Assembly (NCBI GenBank): GCA_943788935.1
Contig: CALSSE010000020.1
Coordinates: forward strand, 124,001 to 188,000
Reading direction: 5' to 3'
DNA length: 64,000 nt
From: an uncultured bacterium
Lineage (GTDB): Bacteria; Myxococcota_A; Bradymonadia; UBA7976; VGTA01
A program made the translations under genes and the position numbers. The notes under the pieces were generated by a model, which ran no database searches, was not told the DNA's origin, and saw only the letters and a program-made list of their open reading frames with translations. This document shows, one piece after another, positions 26,442-35,383 of this stretch. How positions within the stretch are numbered: the stretch's first letter is position 1; each line of letters starts with the position of its first letter.

Positions 26442-29005
26442 GGGGAGACCCCTTGTTGGTTCATCATGACGCTACCAGCGATGGAGCGAGCAAGAGATTG
26501 TAAGCTGAGTTGAGCTGACTGATTCATCACCTGATCAACAAAGCAGAATTCATCCTCATTGAGTCCTCGCCCAATCGCATAAATAATCATCCTCTCCGTG
26601 ACACAGCGAGGTAGAGCGTCATCAGCTCGTAAGGCGTTAACCAAGCCAATCGTATCCTCGAAGGTTAACGGAGGATCAGTGGGCAATTCTCCCGATGGGT
26701 CAATGACCTCATTCCCGTCTACTACCCTAAATTCTCCAATCCCACTAAAAGGTTCAAAGCCGAAGCCAATCGCGTCCATATGTGTATGACAGGCTGCGCA
26801 GGCGGGATCAGCGCGATGTTGCTCGAAGCGCTCACGCACTGAAGCGTTTTGATCAACTGTACTCTCAGGGAGTCCTTCAACCCCAGGAGGAGGAGGAGGA
26901 GGAGGAGAGCACAGGAGATTTTCTAGTACCCATTTCCCACGAACGACAGGTGATGTGCGAGTCGGTTGAGAAGTATGAGTAAGCCAAGATCCATGAGTCA
27001 AGAACCCTAATCGACCTGCTTGAGGTAGGCTAATCCTTCGGTAACCTCCTCTTCTCTCGGTCGCTGCTGCCTCATTATAGGCTTCGTTCATGCCATAAAA
27101 ATCAGCGAGTCGAGCATTCACCCAAGTAAAATCAAGGTTGACTAGATCGAGAAGAGAACGCTCTTCAGAGACCGCTGTCATGAGTGAACGAGTAGATTCT
27201 TCGCTCATCGCCTGTCTCAACTCTTCGTCAAACTGAGAAAATATAGCATAATCGGGCTCTACCGAGTCGAGGTGATGAAGCTGCATCCATCGACCGCCAA
27301 AGTCCTTGATCAGAGCGAGCGCTTTAGGATCATTTAGCATTCTATCCACTTCACTAATCTGCCCCTCGGGAGTGTCAAGCTCCCCATTTTCAGCAGCGTC
27401 AAGGAGCACTTCATCGGGAATCGAACGCCATAAAAATGCGGCGAGACGAGTCGCTCGCTCAAAAGCGTTGAGAGCTTGACCATCAGCAGCGCGCTCTACC
27501 CGGAAAATAAAATATGGAGAGAGTAAAGTTGCGTGTAGCGCTTGTCTCATCCCCTCTCTCCACTCTCTGACAGTCGGCTCAGTTTCAGAGAAATCGGCGC
27601 TGACAAGATTCCATAACCTCTCAACCTCTATGCGAGTCATTGGTCTTCGCCAAGCGAGTCGCCCAAAGCGAGTGATCACTTCTCGAGCGCAAGACTCAAA
27701 TCCTGATTCCGCAGGGTCACAAGTCAAGAACCTCTCCTCAAACACCGACCGAGAGACAGTGATCTCCTGAGGCCCACTAATCACTATACGATCTAAGTAG
27801 AGATTACGGTCACCTAGTCCAAGGCATTCACCAGTATCAAAGCGATCTTGTGGGCAATAGTAATCATTTAAGAAGCGAACGCCTATTTGATGCTCACTGT
27901 TACTGAGTTCAACATCAAAGGTCAGTACATCTCGGTCAGGGTTCTGTGCGGTACTTTCAAAGCTCTGTATATCTTCACCATCGATCACCAAGGCAAAGCG
28001 GACAGGGTCGGGTCCTGCCTGGCCCCCAGCGACCGACATCTCAAATCGGTACACTCCCGCAGATGGAGGGGTGAAGAAGGTGCTTAAAAGCCCATTGGAC
28101 CAAAGGTTCCAAAAGTCACCTGAGGCACTACCTACAGAGCTGCTCAGATCGGTCTCACCCTCGAGTACAAAGCGCTCCACAGGCGCGGTATGTAGAGGGA
28201 GCGCCTCGGACGCTAACCCCATAGCCGCGAGGTCATACTTCTCTAAGAGCAATGGGCTCAAGGTGAGCAGTGAGCTGATATGAGAGAAACCATAACTCTC
28301 ATTTTCAGATGGGAAATCCGCGCCTGGATCGAGATCAGTCCCTAAGAGGTCTCGAGTGGCATTTCGGTATTCTGATCGTGATAAACGAGCCATCACTCCT
28401 CTCGCCGGACGATCTGCACATTCCACTAATTCAGGCTCTATTGAACCGAGCTCAAGCGCTTCAATCCAAGCGATAATCTCCTCCATAGAAGGAGCCTCAC
28501 CAACCCCAGCGATCATGTTCGCGTATGTCTCACCGCTAGGAGGCATCTGAGCATAGGCTCCGCTATAGTTTCCCTCAAGAAGGTTAATTAAGCCGCTTTG
28601 CGCAGGTGCCCCTGGCACGACCCACGTCGGGTCAGCGACGATGAGACGCTCAAACTCTGCTAAGTTTGCAAATGAAGCGAGAGAGAGCCCTTGTCCATGA
28701 CAAGATTCACAGGTAGGGCGCAAGCCCTCATAGATCTCGGATGTTGTCCACGAGTCACTCGCAGCCTCTCCAGCTACAGCCTCTCCAGCTACAGCCTCTC
28801 CAGCTACAGCCTCTCCAGCTACAGCCTCTCCAGCTACAGCCTCTCCAGCTACAGCCTCTCCAGCCACAGCCTCTCCAGCCACAGCCTCTCCAGCCGCAGC
28901 CTCTCCAGCTACAGTCTCTCCAGCCGACCTCTCTCCCTCTTTTTTAGTATCATCGCAAGAGATCATAATATTGATAATAAGAGCCAAACATATTAAGCGG
29001 ACCAT
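26438..29005 (-). CDS. Lipoprotein with cytochrome-c-like and DUF1587/1592/1588/1585 domains
   Basis: 855 residues. The lipobox IMISC gives Cys 17. An AVAGE repeat tether (residues about 30-80) is followed by a haem-binding CESCH motif (99-103). A DUF1587-like part comes next (SRSEYRNATRDLLG, then FPSENESYGF), then a carbohydrate-binding-like beta region (residues about 285-400). DUF1592 (LAAFLWRSIPDEVLLDAA), DUF1588 (RLGFLTHGSWLTHTS, VVRGKWVLENLLC, PPPPPP) and DUF1585 complete it, with CAACHTHMD as a second CXXCH. This is the usual partner of DUF1552 and is thought to be an exported redox or polymer-degrading complex. A GAGGAG site lies ten bases before the ATG. Confidence 0.92.
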   Translation of the reverse strand: MVRLICLALIINIMISCDDTKKEGERSAGETVAGEAAAGEAVAGEAVAGEAVAGEAVAGEAVAGEAVAGEAVAGEAVAGEAASDSWTTSEIYEGLRPTCESCHGQGLSLASFANLAEFERLIVADPTWVVPGAPAQSGLINLLEGNYSGAYAQMPPSGETYANMIAGVGEAPSMEEIIAWIEALELGSIEPELVECADRPARGVMARLSRSEYRNATRDLLGTDLDPGADFPSENESYGFSHISSLLTLSPLLLEKYDLAAMGLASEALPLHTAPVERFVLEGETDLSSSVGSASGDFWNLWSNGLLSTFFTPPSAGVYRFEMSVAGGQAGPDPVRFALVIDGEDIQSFESTAQNPDRDVLTFDVELSNSEHQIGVRFLNDYYCPQDRFDTGECLGLGDRNLYLDRIVISGPQEITVSRSVFEERFLTCDPAESGFESCAREVITRFGRLAWRRPMTRIEVERLWNLVSADFSETEPTVREWREGMRQALHATLLSPYFIFRVERAADGQALNAFERATRLAAFLWRSIPDEVLLDAAENGELDTPEGQISEVDRMLNDPKALALIKDFGGRWMQLHHLDSVEPDYAIFSQFDEELRQAMSEESTRSLMTAVSEERSLLDLVNLDFTWVNARLADFYGMNEAYNEAAATERRGGYRRISLPQAGRLGFLTHGSWLTHTSQPTRTSPVVRGKWVLENLLCSPPPPPPPGVEGLPESTVDQNASVRERFEQHRADPACAACHTHMDAIGFGFEPFSGIGEFRVVDGNEVIDPSGELPTDPPLTFEDTIGLVNALRADDALPRCVTERMIIYAIGRGLNEDEFCFVDQVMNQSAQLSLQSLARSIAGSVMMNQQGVSP
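28762..28926. repeat. 15-bp coding tandem repeat, 11 copies
   Basis: Units of the form CAGCCTCTCCAGCTA encode AVAGE on the minus strand, immediately after the lipid anchor of the DUF1592 lipoprotein. Seven or more units are identical. Variants cluster at the N-terminal-encoding end. Confidence 0.95.
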
Positions 29006-29189
29006 ATGACCACTACTCCTCAGGCTTCATACTTAAGACTTATTTAAGTAGAGTTTTGCTTACATGGATTAATGTACTATGCCTATTATCCACTTAGCAA
29101 GTCACTCAGAGGCTAGCAATGCTCTCAATCGCATTCACTGAGTCAAATGCCCTCTTAGCGAGTTAACTCGCTTAAAGTAAGGAAAGCCT

Positions 29190-31058
29190 GTGACGATAAT
29201 ACTCTCCGATCGTTATCAAATAGAGCGACAGCTTGGCGAAGGTGGCTTTAGCTCGGTATACCAAGCTGTTGATACTCGTCTCGATCGTAAAGTTGCGGTC
29301 AAGATACTCAAACGAGAAGTGGCCGAAGCTGATGGGATGGTCGAGAGGTTTATGCGTGAAGCGAAACTGACCGCTTCTCTCAGTCACCCCCATTCTCTTC
29401 GGATCTTTGATTATGGTCAGAGTGAGGAAGAGCTCTATATTATCTCTGAGCTTCTTACTGGGGTCACGCTCGATACACATCTCGCCATTCATGGACCTGT
29501 CTCTGAGCATTGGCTCATCAAAAAGATTATCCCTCTGTGCTTTGCTCTCGAGGAGGCTCATCTAGCGGGAGTCATCCATCGTGATCTTAAGCCGAGTAAT
29601 CTCTTTCTGCAGCGAGTCGGGAGTGAAGAGAGGTTAGTTCTAATCGACTTTGGTATCTCTAAGGGAGAAGGGTTACAGATCGAGAAAGTGACCAAGACAG
29701 GTCAATTATTTGGGACTCCCCACTATATGTCTCCTGAGCAAATTCAAAGTCCTCATCAAGTGAAGGCGATGAGCGACTTGTATAGTTTGGGGGTCATTAT
29801 TTTTGAGCTCTTGGCAGGAGAGGTCCCTTTCAACGGTGACAACATGTTCGAGCTACTCTCCTGTCACATTAATAAACCACCACCTCTCCTTATTCAGCGA
29901 GCTCCCCAGGTCTCGATGGAGATGAGTGACCTCGTCAACAAGCTCCTCTCTAAACAGCCTCATAATCGGCCTCAATCTGTGGGGGAGTTAATTATCGCTC
30001 TCCAATCCATTGAACAAGACATTGAGACGCTCGTCAGACCGACATCGAATACCTCTATACTGTCTTCACCTACCCCTTCGCCTCAAGACACCTTCGAACA
30101 TGTTATCACTCAAGAACCCGCCACGGTCTCTCATCCTGCATTAGGTTTTGAGCTTGAATCTTCTCCAACGAAGCGTTGGCGTACCCTAGGCCTTATTATC
30201 GCCTTGGTATTTGTGGTCACTCTCTCTTATTGGGGGATGTCCACTCATCATAGTCATCAAGCATCCTCAGTCGGCGATGAATTATCACCTGGCTCTTCTC
30301 AACCTCTCGCTCCAGCAGAGACTCAACTCCCCGTTAAAACGGCTCTCCCCGTGTCTCCCAAGACTTCAATAGAGAAGACTTCCCATATAAAAGTGGAATC
30401 ATCGACACCTAAGTCAGCTGATCAGCAAAGTATTGAGAGACCTAATCAAGAGACTCAACAACAGGGACTTAAGGCGCTACAAGATTCGTCAGAAGGGACG
30501 AGGTCTACACAGACGCCTCCCTCACCTCGAGCAGACACTAATCAGTCGAAGAAAAGATCAACAACAGCTAAGCCCAAGACTACTAAGCGCAAGACTGCTA
30601 AGCCCAAGACTACTAAGCGCAAGACTGCTAAGCCCAAGACCGCTAAGCCCAAGACTGCTAAGCCCAAGACCGTTAAGCCCAAGACTGCTAAGCCCAACGA
30701 GAGAAGAAAGAGCCCAAGACAAACTAAGCGCCCATCTTCCGAAGAATCAGCTCGATCGAAGAGCCCACCCCAAATATTATCTTCACCTCTCTCTCCAAGT
30801 CGAAAAGGCAAAGATAACCTAAAACAGACGACTTTAACTCAACAGGTGGCTCTCCCAACTCCCCCAAATAAAGAGACCTCTAAAAATAAGGGAAAACTTA
30901 AACGCCGTTCAGACATCAGTAACAATGTACCTAAAGTAAAAAATAAAGCGGCTCCTTTAAATTCCGCTAGTGGACAGTCTAAAGAAGGCGATGTGCCGCG
31001 CCCTCAAAGCCGACCACAAAAAGCACCTAAACCTCCGAGACCCCCCATAGGGTTTTGA
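29190..31058 (+). CDS. PknB-type Ser/Thr protein kinase with Lys-rich extracytoplasmic tail
   Basis: 622 residues from GTG 29190, with TAAGGAAAG upstream. The kinase domain is complete: LGEGGFSSVYQ glycine loop, VAVKIL (Lys38), HRDLKPSN (Asp132), DFG (153-155), GTPHYMSPEQ activation end. After a linker, one membrane helix at about 330-350 (LGLIIALVFVVTLSYW) puts the last 270 residues outside the cytoplasm. That tail is rich in Pro, Ser, Thr and Lys, and includes eight five-residue KPKTA/KRKTA units. No PASTA domain is present. The tail looks like a histone-H1-like cationic polymer and could bind envelope polyanions. The next gene, an outer-membrane barrel, starts one base after the stop. Confidence 0.92.
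   Translation: MTIILSDRYQIERQLGEGGFSSVYQAVDTRLDRKVAVKILKREVAEADGMVERFMREAKLTASLSHPHSLRIFDYGQSEEELYIISELLTGVTLDTHLAIHGPVSEHWLIKKIIPLCFALEEAHLAGVIHRDLKPSNLFLQRVGSEERLVLIDFGISKGEGLQIEKVTKTGQLFGTPHYMSPEQIQSPHQVKAMSDLYSLGVIIFELLAGEVPFNGDNMFELLSCHINKPPPLLIQRAPQVSMEMSDLVNKLLSKQPHNRPQSVGELIIALQSIEQDIETLVRPTSNTSILSSPTPSPQDTFEHVITQEPATVSHPALGFELESSPTKRWRTLGLIIALVFVVTLSYWGMSTHHSHQASSVGDELSPGSSQPLAPAETQLPVKTALPVSPKTSIEKTSHIKVESSTPKSADQQSIERPNQETQQQGLKALQDSSEGTRSTQTPPSPRADTNQSKKRSTTAKPKTTKRKTAKPKTTKRKTAKPKTAKPKTAKPKTVKPKTAKPNERRKSPRQTKRPSSEESARSKSPPQILSSPLSPSRKGKDNLKQTTLTQQVALPTPPNKETSKNKGKLKRRSDISNNVPKVKNKAAPLNSASGQSKEGDVPRPQSRPQKAPKPPRPPIGF
30570..30689. repeat. 15-bp coding tandem repeat, eight copies
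   Basis: Alternating AAGCCCAAGACTACT and AAGCGCAAGACTGCT units, then AAGCCCAAGACCGCT-type units, encode KPKTT, KRKTA and KPKTA in the extracytoplasmic tail of the Ser/Thr kinase. The first four units form two 30-bp superunits, showing duplication by pairs. Confidence 0.93.
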
Positions 31059-31059
31059 C

Positions 31060-32109
31060 ATGCAGACTCAGGTTCACTACCTCGCACTCATCTACCTTAC
31101 ATTGAGCTCGCTGTCGATCAGTCCTGCTAGCGCTAATCCTTGGCTCCTACCTCAAGGAACCGTGGTAGTAAGCGGACGATATGATTACGCCTATGCGAGT
31201 AAGGAATACCTCGCAGATGACGGAACTCTAAACGACTACAGCCTCAAAGGTGAATATCAAGCCTCTACCTATACTCTTGGCGCTCGCATCGGTGTCAGTG
31301 AGCATTTTGAACTAGAGGTGACTCTCCCTTTAAAAGCGGTCTCCTATAAAGCGGACCCCTTGATATTACTCCCCAGTGAGGAGAGCGGAGAGGCTGCTTT
31401 TGACTACTATCAAGAAAACATTATTAATTTTAATCAGACAACGATGGGATTTGGAGACTTACAGGTCGCTAGTCGCTATCGAATGTCAGTCTACCCGATC
31501 GCCTCTTCGCTAGAGTTTAAGTTAATCGCCCCTACGGGTTATCGACAACCCGAAGGTACTTTTGGTTCTTCTCCAAATGATATTGACGAGTTTGTCAGTC
31601 AAGTGGGTCAACTCGCTAAACCTGAGAATATTAGCGATGATGTGACCCTTGGAGATGGGGTATTTGTTTTTCAACCTCTTATCCACCTGGGTTTCGGTAC
31701 CTCTTCAGGGTTCTTCACAAGGCTCTCGGTAGGTTTACAGCTCAGGAACCAAGGCGCTGGAGAGCTGTTCACTTCTGAGTTTAAACTTGGTCAATTCGTC
31801 AATAAGTGGCTCCTACTCTATGGGGGAGCTTATATGGAGAAGACTGTGATACCTGGTCGGCCCATCGGCGTCTCAGTCGCCTCTGTCGACCCTAGCCTAC
31901 CAGCCACAGAATACATCGGCTTAAAAAATCTAAAGCCGATTATAGTCAGTTTAGATAGAGATCTATTAATACTCCCCGTTGGGCTACTCATTAGACCGAT
32001 GCCTACTGTCGATCTCACCCTCTCCTATTCACCTATAATATGGGGTCGTAACGTCTCAAAGAGTCATACGGTGAGCATAGGAGTTAATATCGCTACAGAG
32101 CTCTTCTGA
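31060..32109 (+). CDS. Putative outer-membrane beta-barrel protein
   Basis: 349 residues. A signal peptide is cleaved near SPASA-NPW. The mature protein alternates polar and hydrophobic residues in many short strands (VVVSGRYDYAYAS, TYTLGARIGVSEHFELEVTLPL, GFGDLQVASRYRMS, SLEFKLIAPTGYRQPEG). It ends in an aromatic strand finishing with Phe, as barrel proteins do. It resembles the phenol-degradation/MetA-like transporter barrels (DUF3187- and OMP_b-brl-like), but I cannot assign a substrate. The start lies one base after the kinase stop, so the two are almost certainly co-translated. Confidence 0.75.
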   Translation: MQTQVHYLALIYLTLSSLSISPASANPWLLPQGTVVVSGRYDYAYASKEYLADDGTLNDYSLKGEYQASTYTLGARIGVSEHFELEVTLPLKAVSYKADPLILLPSEESGEAAFDYYQENIINFNQTTMGFGDLQVASRYRMSVYPIASSLEFKLIAPTGYRQPEGTFGSSPNDIDEFVSQVGQLAKPENISDDVTLGDGVFVFQPLIHLGFGTSSGFFTRLSVGLQLRNQGAGELFTSEFKLGQFVNKWLLLYGGAYMEKTVIPGRPIGVSVASVDPSLPATEYIGLKNLKPIIVSLDRDLLILPVGLLIRPMPTVDLTLSYSPIIWGRNVSKSHTVSIGVNIATELF

Positions 32110-32143
32110 GATACCTTGGGAGAGATCATCTATCTCTCAGAGC

Positions 32144-32563
32144 TCAAAGTTGCCAAGCATATGTCTTCATATCTATTCTATAGTTGTGGACTTCAACTCC
32201 TTCGGCGCGGAGTAAAGAGGCCTGTTCATCGGGTCTAATCGAGTCGCCTCGAAGCGCGATTTGACCATTACTGCGAATCACTCGCCACCAAGGGACGCAA
32301 TCCTCGTGACCGATTTGGGTTCGGTGAACGGGTAATCCACCCAAAGCAAACCCGACCTGTCTAGCCGCTCGAGGTGAACCGATCAACCCCGCCACGTGAC
32401 CATAGCCTAAGACCTGACCCACAGGGATGTAGCCTACTACAAGATACACCGCTTCTCGAAAGGATAGAGCACCTCGATCTCGCTCTGATTGTATATACCA
32501 TATCATGTCAAGAGGAGTGAGCTCGTCAGCCTTATGCGAGTTATCATCGGATATATCGGTCAT
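32144..32563 (-). CDS. Alkyltransferase-like DNA-repair protein (ATL)
   Basis: 139 residues. The helix-turn-helix and wing of O6-alkylguanine-DNA alkyltransferases are clear (FREAVYLVVGYIPVGQVLGYGHVAGLIG, SPRAARQVGFAL). The active-site PCHRV of AGT reads P91-W-W-R-V here. The Cys is replaced by Trp, as in ATL proteins, and the His by a second Trp. ATLs bind O6-alkylguanine without dealkylating it and recruit nucleotide-excision repair; uvrC lies about 9.5 kb away in this window. A ribosome site AGGAG is about ten bases upstream. A block of 15-bp repeats starts 18 bp before the ATG. Confidence 0.88.
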   Translation of the reverse strand: MTDISDDNSHKADELTPLDMIWYIQSERDRGALSFREAVYLVVGYIPVGQVLGYGHVAGLIGSPRAARQVGFALGGLPVHRTQIGHEDCVPWWRVIRSNGQIALRGDSIRPDEQASLLRAEGVEVHNYRIDMKTYAWQL

Positions 32564-32580
32564 CTGATCTCTACTCCTAT

Positions 32581-32640
32581 TAACTCGACCTCTTTTAACT
32601 CGACCTCTTTTAACTCGACCTCTTTTAACTCGACCTCTTT
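32581..32640. repeat. 15-bp intergenic tandem repeat upstream of the ATL gene
   Basis: Four perfect copies of TAACTCGACCTCTTT plus a partial fifth, in the 158 bp between the helD-like gene and the ATL gene (both minus strand). It lies in the presumed promoter or leader of the ATL gene, where copy number could alter expression. The units are contiguous without spacers, so this is not CRISPR. Confidence 0.95.
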
Positions 32641-32721
32641 TAACTCTAAACGACTTGATGACACAGTAAGTCTCACATTAAGCGTATGGGCTAAATAATA
32701 GTAATCGCTGTCTATTCTCTT

Positions 32722-35109
32722 TCAAGACATGACCTGAGTAAGAGGGACATCAAGTTCACCTCTCTCAATCAATTCATCAGGTAAAAGCGAAGATGTTTGA
32801 GTCTCACCAAGATTAATGAGCCACAGCTGATGCGCTGCCCGAGTAGCGACGACATGAAGTAGGTGTCTAGACTCTTCTTTATTTGGATAGTGCTGTCGAT
32901 CGATATCTAACGCCACGATATAGTCATACTCAAGACCTTTTACTTGCAACACCTCTGTCACATCAATACCCGCCGAAAAGGTGAAATCTTGGTGTATCAC
33001 TAGTCGTATTTTAGGGGTCTCCGCTTGCTTAAGTGATCGATAATATTGTGTCGCTCTCTCTGAATCTCTAGCGACAACAGCGACCGTCGCATTGGGCTCT
33101 AAACGCATCAAACGAGTGAGCGCATCGCTGAGGAAGGCGATCCCTTCTCCTCTCTCCTCATACCTCAAGAAACCGACCGGAGCCCCCTCGCGAAAGTCTC
33201 GACTCTCCCAGCTATGCACAAGATCGCCAAGTAGATGACGAGCGAGATACATCACCTGCCTCGTCGAGCGGTATGACACTGTCAATGGCGGGAGGAGCTT
33301 AGCGCGGGTAGGGAGGAAACGTAACGCGTCTTGCCACGTAGAGAAGCCGTTATCAAAGACGACTCTCTGAGCGGTGTCTCCTGCTAAAGTGACCGGGGCG
33401 TTCGGCGGAGCAGTGTCACAGAGGACTCTCAAGGCAATCGGAGAGAGATCTTGAGCTTCATCGACCGTAATATGCTCGTAGGAGATAGAGCCCTTGTTAC
33501 TCTTAAGCCGTCCCCACATAAGTTGGCATATACGGAGAAGTATGGCGCAATCATCAGCATCTAAAACCTCTCTAAATGGTGAGCTGTCAAGCGCTCTCTG
33601 ATCAACACCGATTTGATATTCAGCGTCGAGATCATCAAAGCGCTCTTTGGTCTTAATCTGCTCAAGAGTGAGCCAACGGAGCTGCTTAAGCTCCCACTGA
33701 TAAACGAGCTGTTCTCGCGCAGCGAAAGCCTCACTCAAATACTCACTGTCAGTGAGCAAATCAATCCACAGCGAGACAGGATCTTGATACTCTTCAAGAG
33801 TGCTATCAAGAAAGCGAGTTAGAGAGATCGTTAACTTTCGCTGCTCTTCGAGATATTCACGCAACTTCTTGATTCGTTGAATGAGAGGAAGAGACCGACG
33901 TTTCACCCACTCTTGTACGAGAGATTCCCCCCCCCACTTCTCTAACTTCGACTCTAGCGTTCTCCCCTGAGCTTTGATTCTCTCCTCCAAGAGCTTAAGG
34001 ATCAGAGGATGACGCTTTAAGCGAGAAGCCCCCGGTGGTGTGTCTTGATGCAATTTATAACGCTTAAGAGAGGGGATCAGTCTCTTCACGGCTCCATGCG
34101 CCCAAGCACCAAAAGTGTTCACTCTAACACCATTGAGATCTAGACTCGGTAAGGAGCGTTCAACATATCTTTTTAACGCTTCACCCGGAGCGATCACAAG
34201 ACAATTGCGCGGAGAGAAGCGCCGTGGGTTTTGATAATGAAGGTAAGCTACCCGATGAAGGGCGATCGTGGTCTTCCCGGTCCCCGCTCCCCCCTGAATA
34301 ATCACCACTCCCGATCGCTCACGAGTGATGAGCTCAAACTGTTCCGGGTCTATTAAAGCGGTGATATCGGGTAATCCTCCGGCGTGATCTGATCGTCTAA
34401 TCTGTTGTTGATATGGTCGATCAGCGCTCCGCTCTCCTCCCTCTAAACGAGCGATTGATGTGGCACCTTCTGTCCATGCACCTTGAGCATCTTTCTGTAA
34501 AAAAAGATCACCCTTTGGGCCAAATTGAATCCTCTGCAGGACCCCCTCACGAATCGAGAGAGTACGACGACGCTTGATAGTCCCTGACACAACTCTCGCG
34601 CCTAGCTCTTCATAGAAGTAATCGTTCTCTCGCATCGAGTAGTAGAGCTTACTCATTGGGGAGCTTCGCCAATCAATGACTTTAACGCGACCGTCTTTAC
34701 TGAAAAACGAGCGCTTACCTATATAAACCGTAGGCTCTCGGCCGGTCATTTCTCCCTCTTCATCCTCTTCTGTATACACCAAACGAGCGAAATAGGGCGA
34801 GGCGAGCAGCTCATCATCGGTCGCCTCCGCCTCTCGCTGCGCTCTGGTTTGTTGGAGAGCAGAGAGACGATTCATGTGTTCAACTAACGCGGCCTGATCT
34901 TCAGCCCGCGCCTCATGAATCTGATCTCTAAGCGCCAAAAGGTCTTCATCGAGACTTAAGTTAATTTCTGGACTATTTAGCTCTTGGTAGAGCTTCGTGA
35001 GCACCGCATCTAGCGAGCTCTCTTCTTCATTGACCACCTCTCGTCGAGGTGCATCAAGGGAAGTCTGTGAGTCTAAAACAGCTTGATTCGGTCTCGGATT
35101 AGCCGGCAT
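32722..35109 (-). CDS. HelD-like superfamily I helicase / RNA polymerase recycling factor
   Basis: About 795 residues. The start is ATG 35109; an in-frame TTG directly upstream is also possible behind AGGAG. The N-terminal coiled coil (about 30-95) leads into VYIGKRSFFSKDGRVKVIDWRSS, a signature of HelD. Walker A follows (GGAGTGKTTIALHRVAYLHY, about 274-293). Helicase motifs are HITVDEAQDLS (motif II), LAGDTAQRV (III), SYRSTRQVM (IV), VLQVKGLEYDYIVALDI (V) and VVATRAAHQLWL (VI). HelD proteins bind RNA polymerase and release it from stalled complexes, while DNA helicase IV is the other close relative. It is divergent from ileS with a 274-bp spacer in which I see no clear promoter. Confidence 0.88.
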   Translation of the reverse strand: MPANPRPNQAVLDSQTSLDAPRREVVNEEESSLDAVLTKLYQELNSPEINLSLDEDLLALRDQIHEARAEDQAALVEHMNRLSALQQTRAQREAEATDDELLASPYFARLVYTEEDEEGEMTGREPTVYIGKRSFFSKDGRVKVIDWRSSPMSKLYYSMRENDYFYEELGARVVSGTIKRRRTLSIREGVLQRIQFGPKGDLFLQKDAQGAWTEGATSIARLEGGERSADRPYQQQIRRSDHAGGLPDITALIDPEQFELITRERSGVVIIQGGAGTGKTTIALHRVAYLHYQNPRRFSPRNCLVIAPGEALKRYVERSLPSLDLNGVRVNTFGAWAHGAVKRLIPSLKRYKLHQDTPPGASRLKRHPLILKLLEERIKAQGRTLESKLEKWGGESLVQEWVKRRSLPLIQRIKKLREYLEEQRKLTISLTRFLDSTLEEYQDPVSLWIDLLTDSEYLSEAFAAREQLVYQWELKQLRWLTLEQIKTKERFDDLDAEYQIGVDQRALDSSPFREVLDADDCAILLRICQLMWGRLKSNKGSISYEHITVDEAQDLSPIALRVLCDTAPPNAPVTLAGDTAQRVVFDNGFSTWQDALRFLPTRAKLLPPLTVSYRSTRQVMYLARHLLGDLVHSWESRDFREGAPVGFLRYEERGEGIAFLSDALTRLMRLEPNATVAVVARDSERATQYYRSLKQAETPKIRLVIHQDFTFSAGIDVTEVLQVKGLEYDYIVALDIDRQHYPNKEESRHLLHVVATRAAHQLWLINLGETQTSSLLPDELIERGELDVPLTQVMS

Positions 35110-35383
35110 CAATTTGAACTCCTAGAAGACATGAGCATCTGATTTATAGGGCTAGTTAGCCCAATATATTTAGGATTGACAGATTGGAGAGTGATCAGAG
35201 CAGTGTTAGCTAAAAATTTCAAGTAGCATCACAGTCAGTCCTCAGTAAAGATGTGCACATCATACTCTCTGTTCTTGTCAGCGATTCGTCACTGTTGTAT
35301 GCCTGTATCTGCCAACCGATCTCTGAATAGGAGATGGTCAAAGCTAGATCATAATCAAGTAGAGTCGTCATAGGAGTGATCAT

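Noticed and set aside
32581..32640. Possible CRISPR array
   Set aside because: Units are 15 bp, contiguous and without spacers, and no cas genes lie nearby.
35110..35383. T-box or riboswitch upstream of ileS
   Set aside because: No T-box core (AGGGUGGNACCGCG-like) and no terminator hairpin were found.
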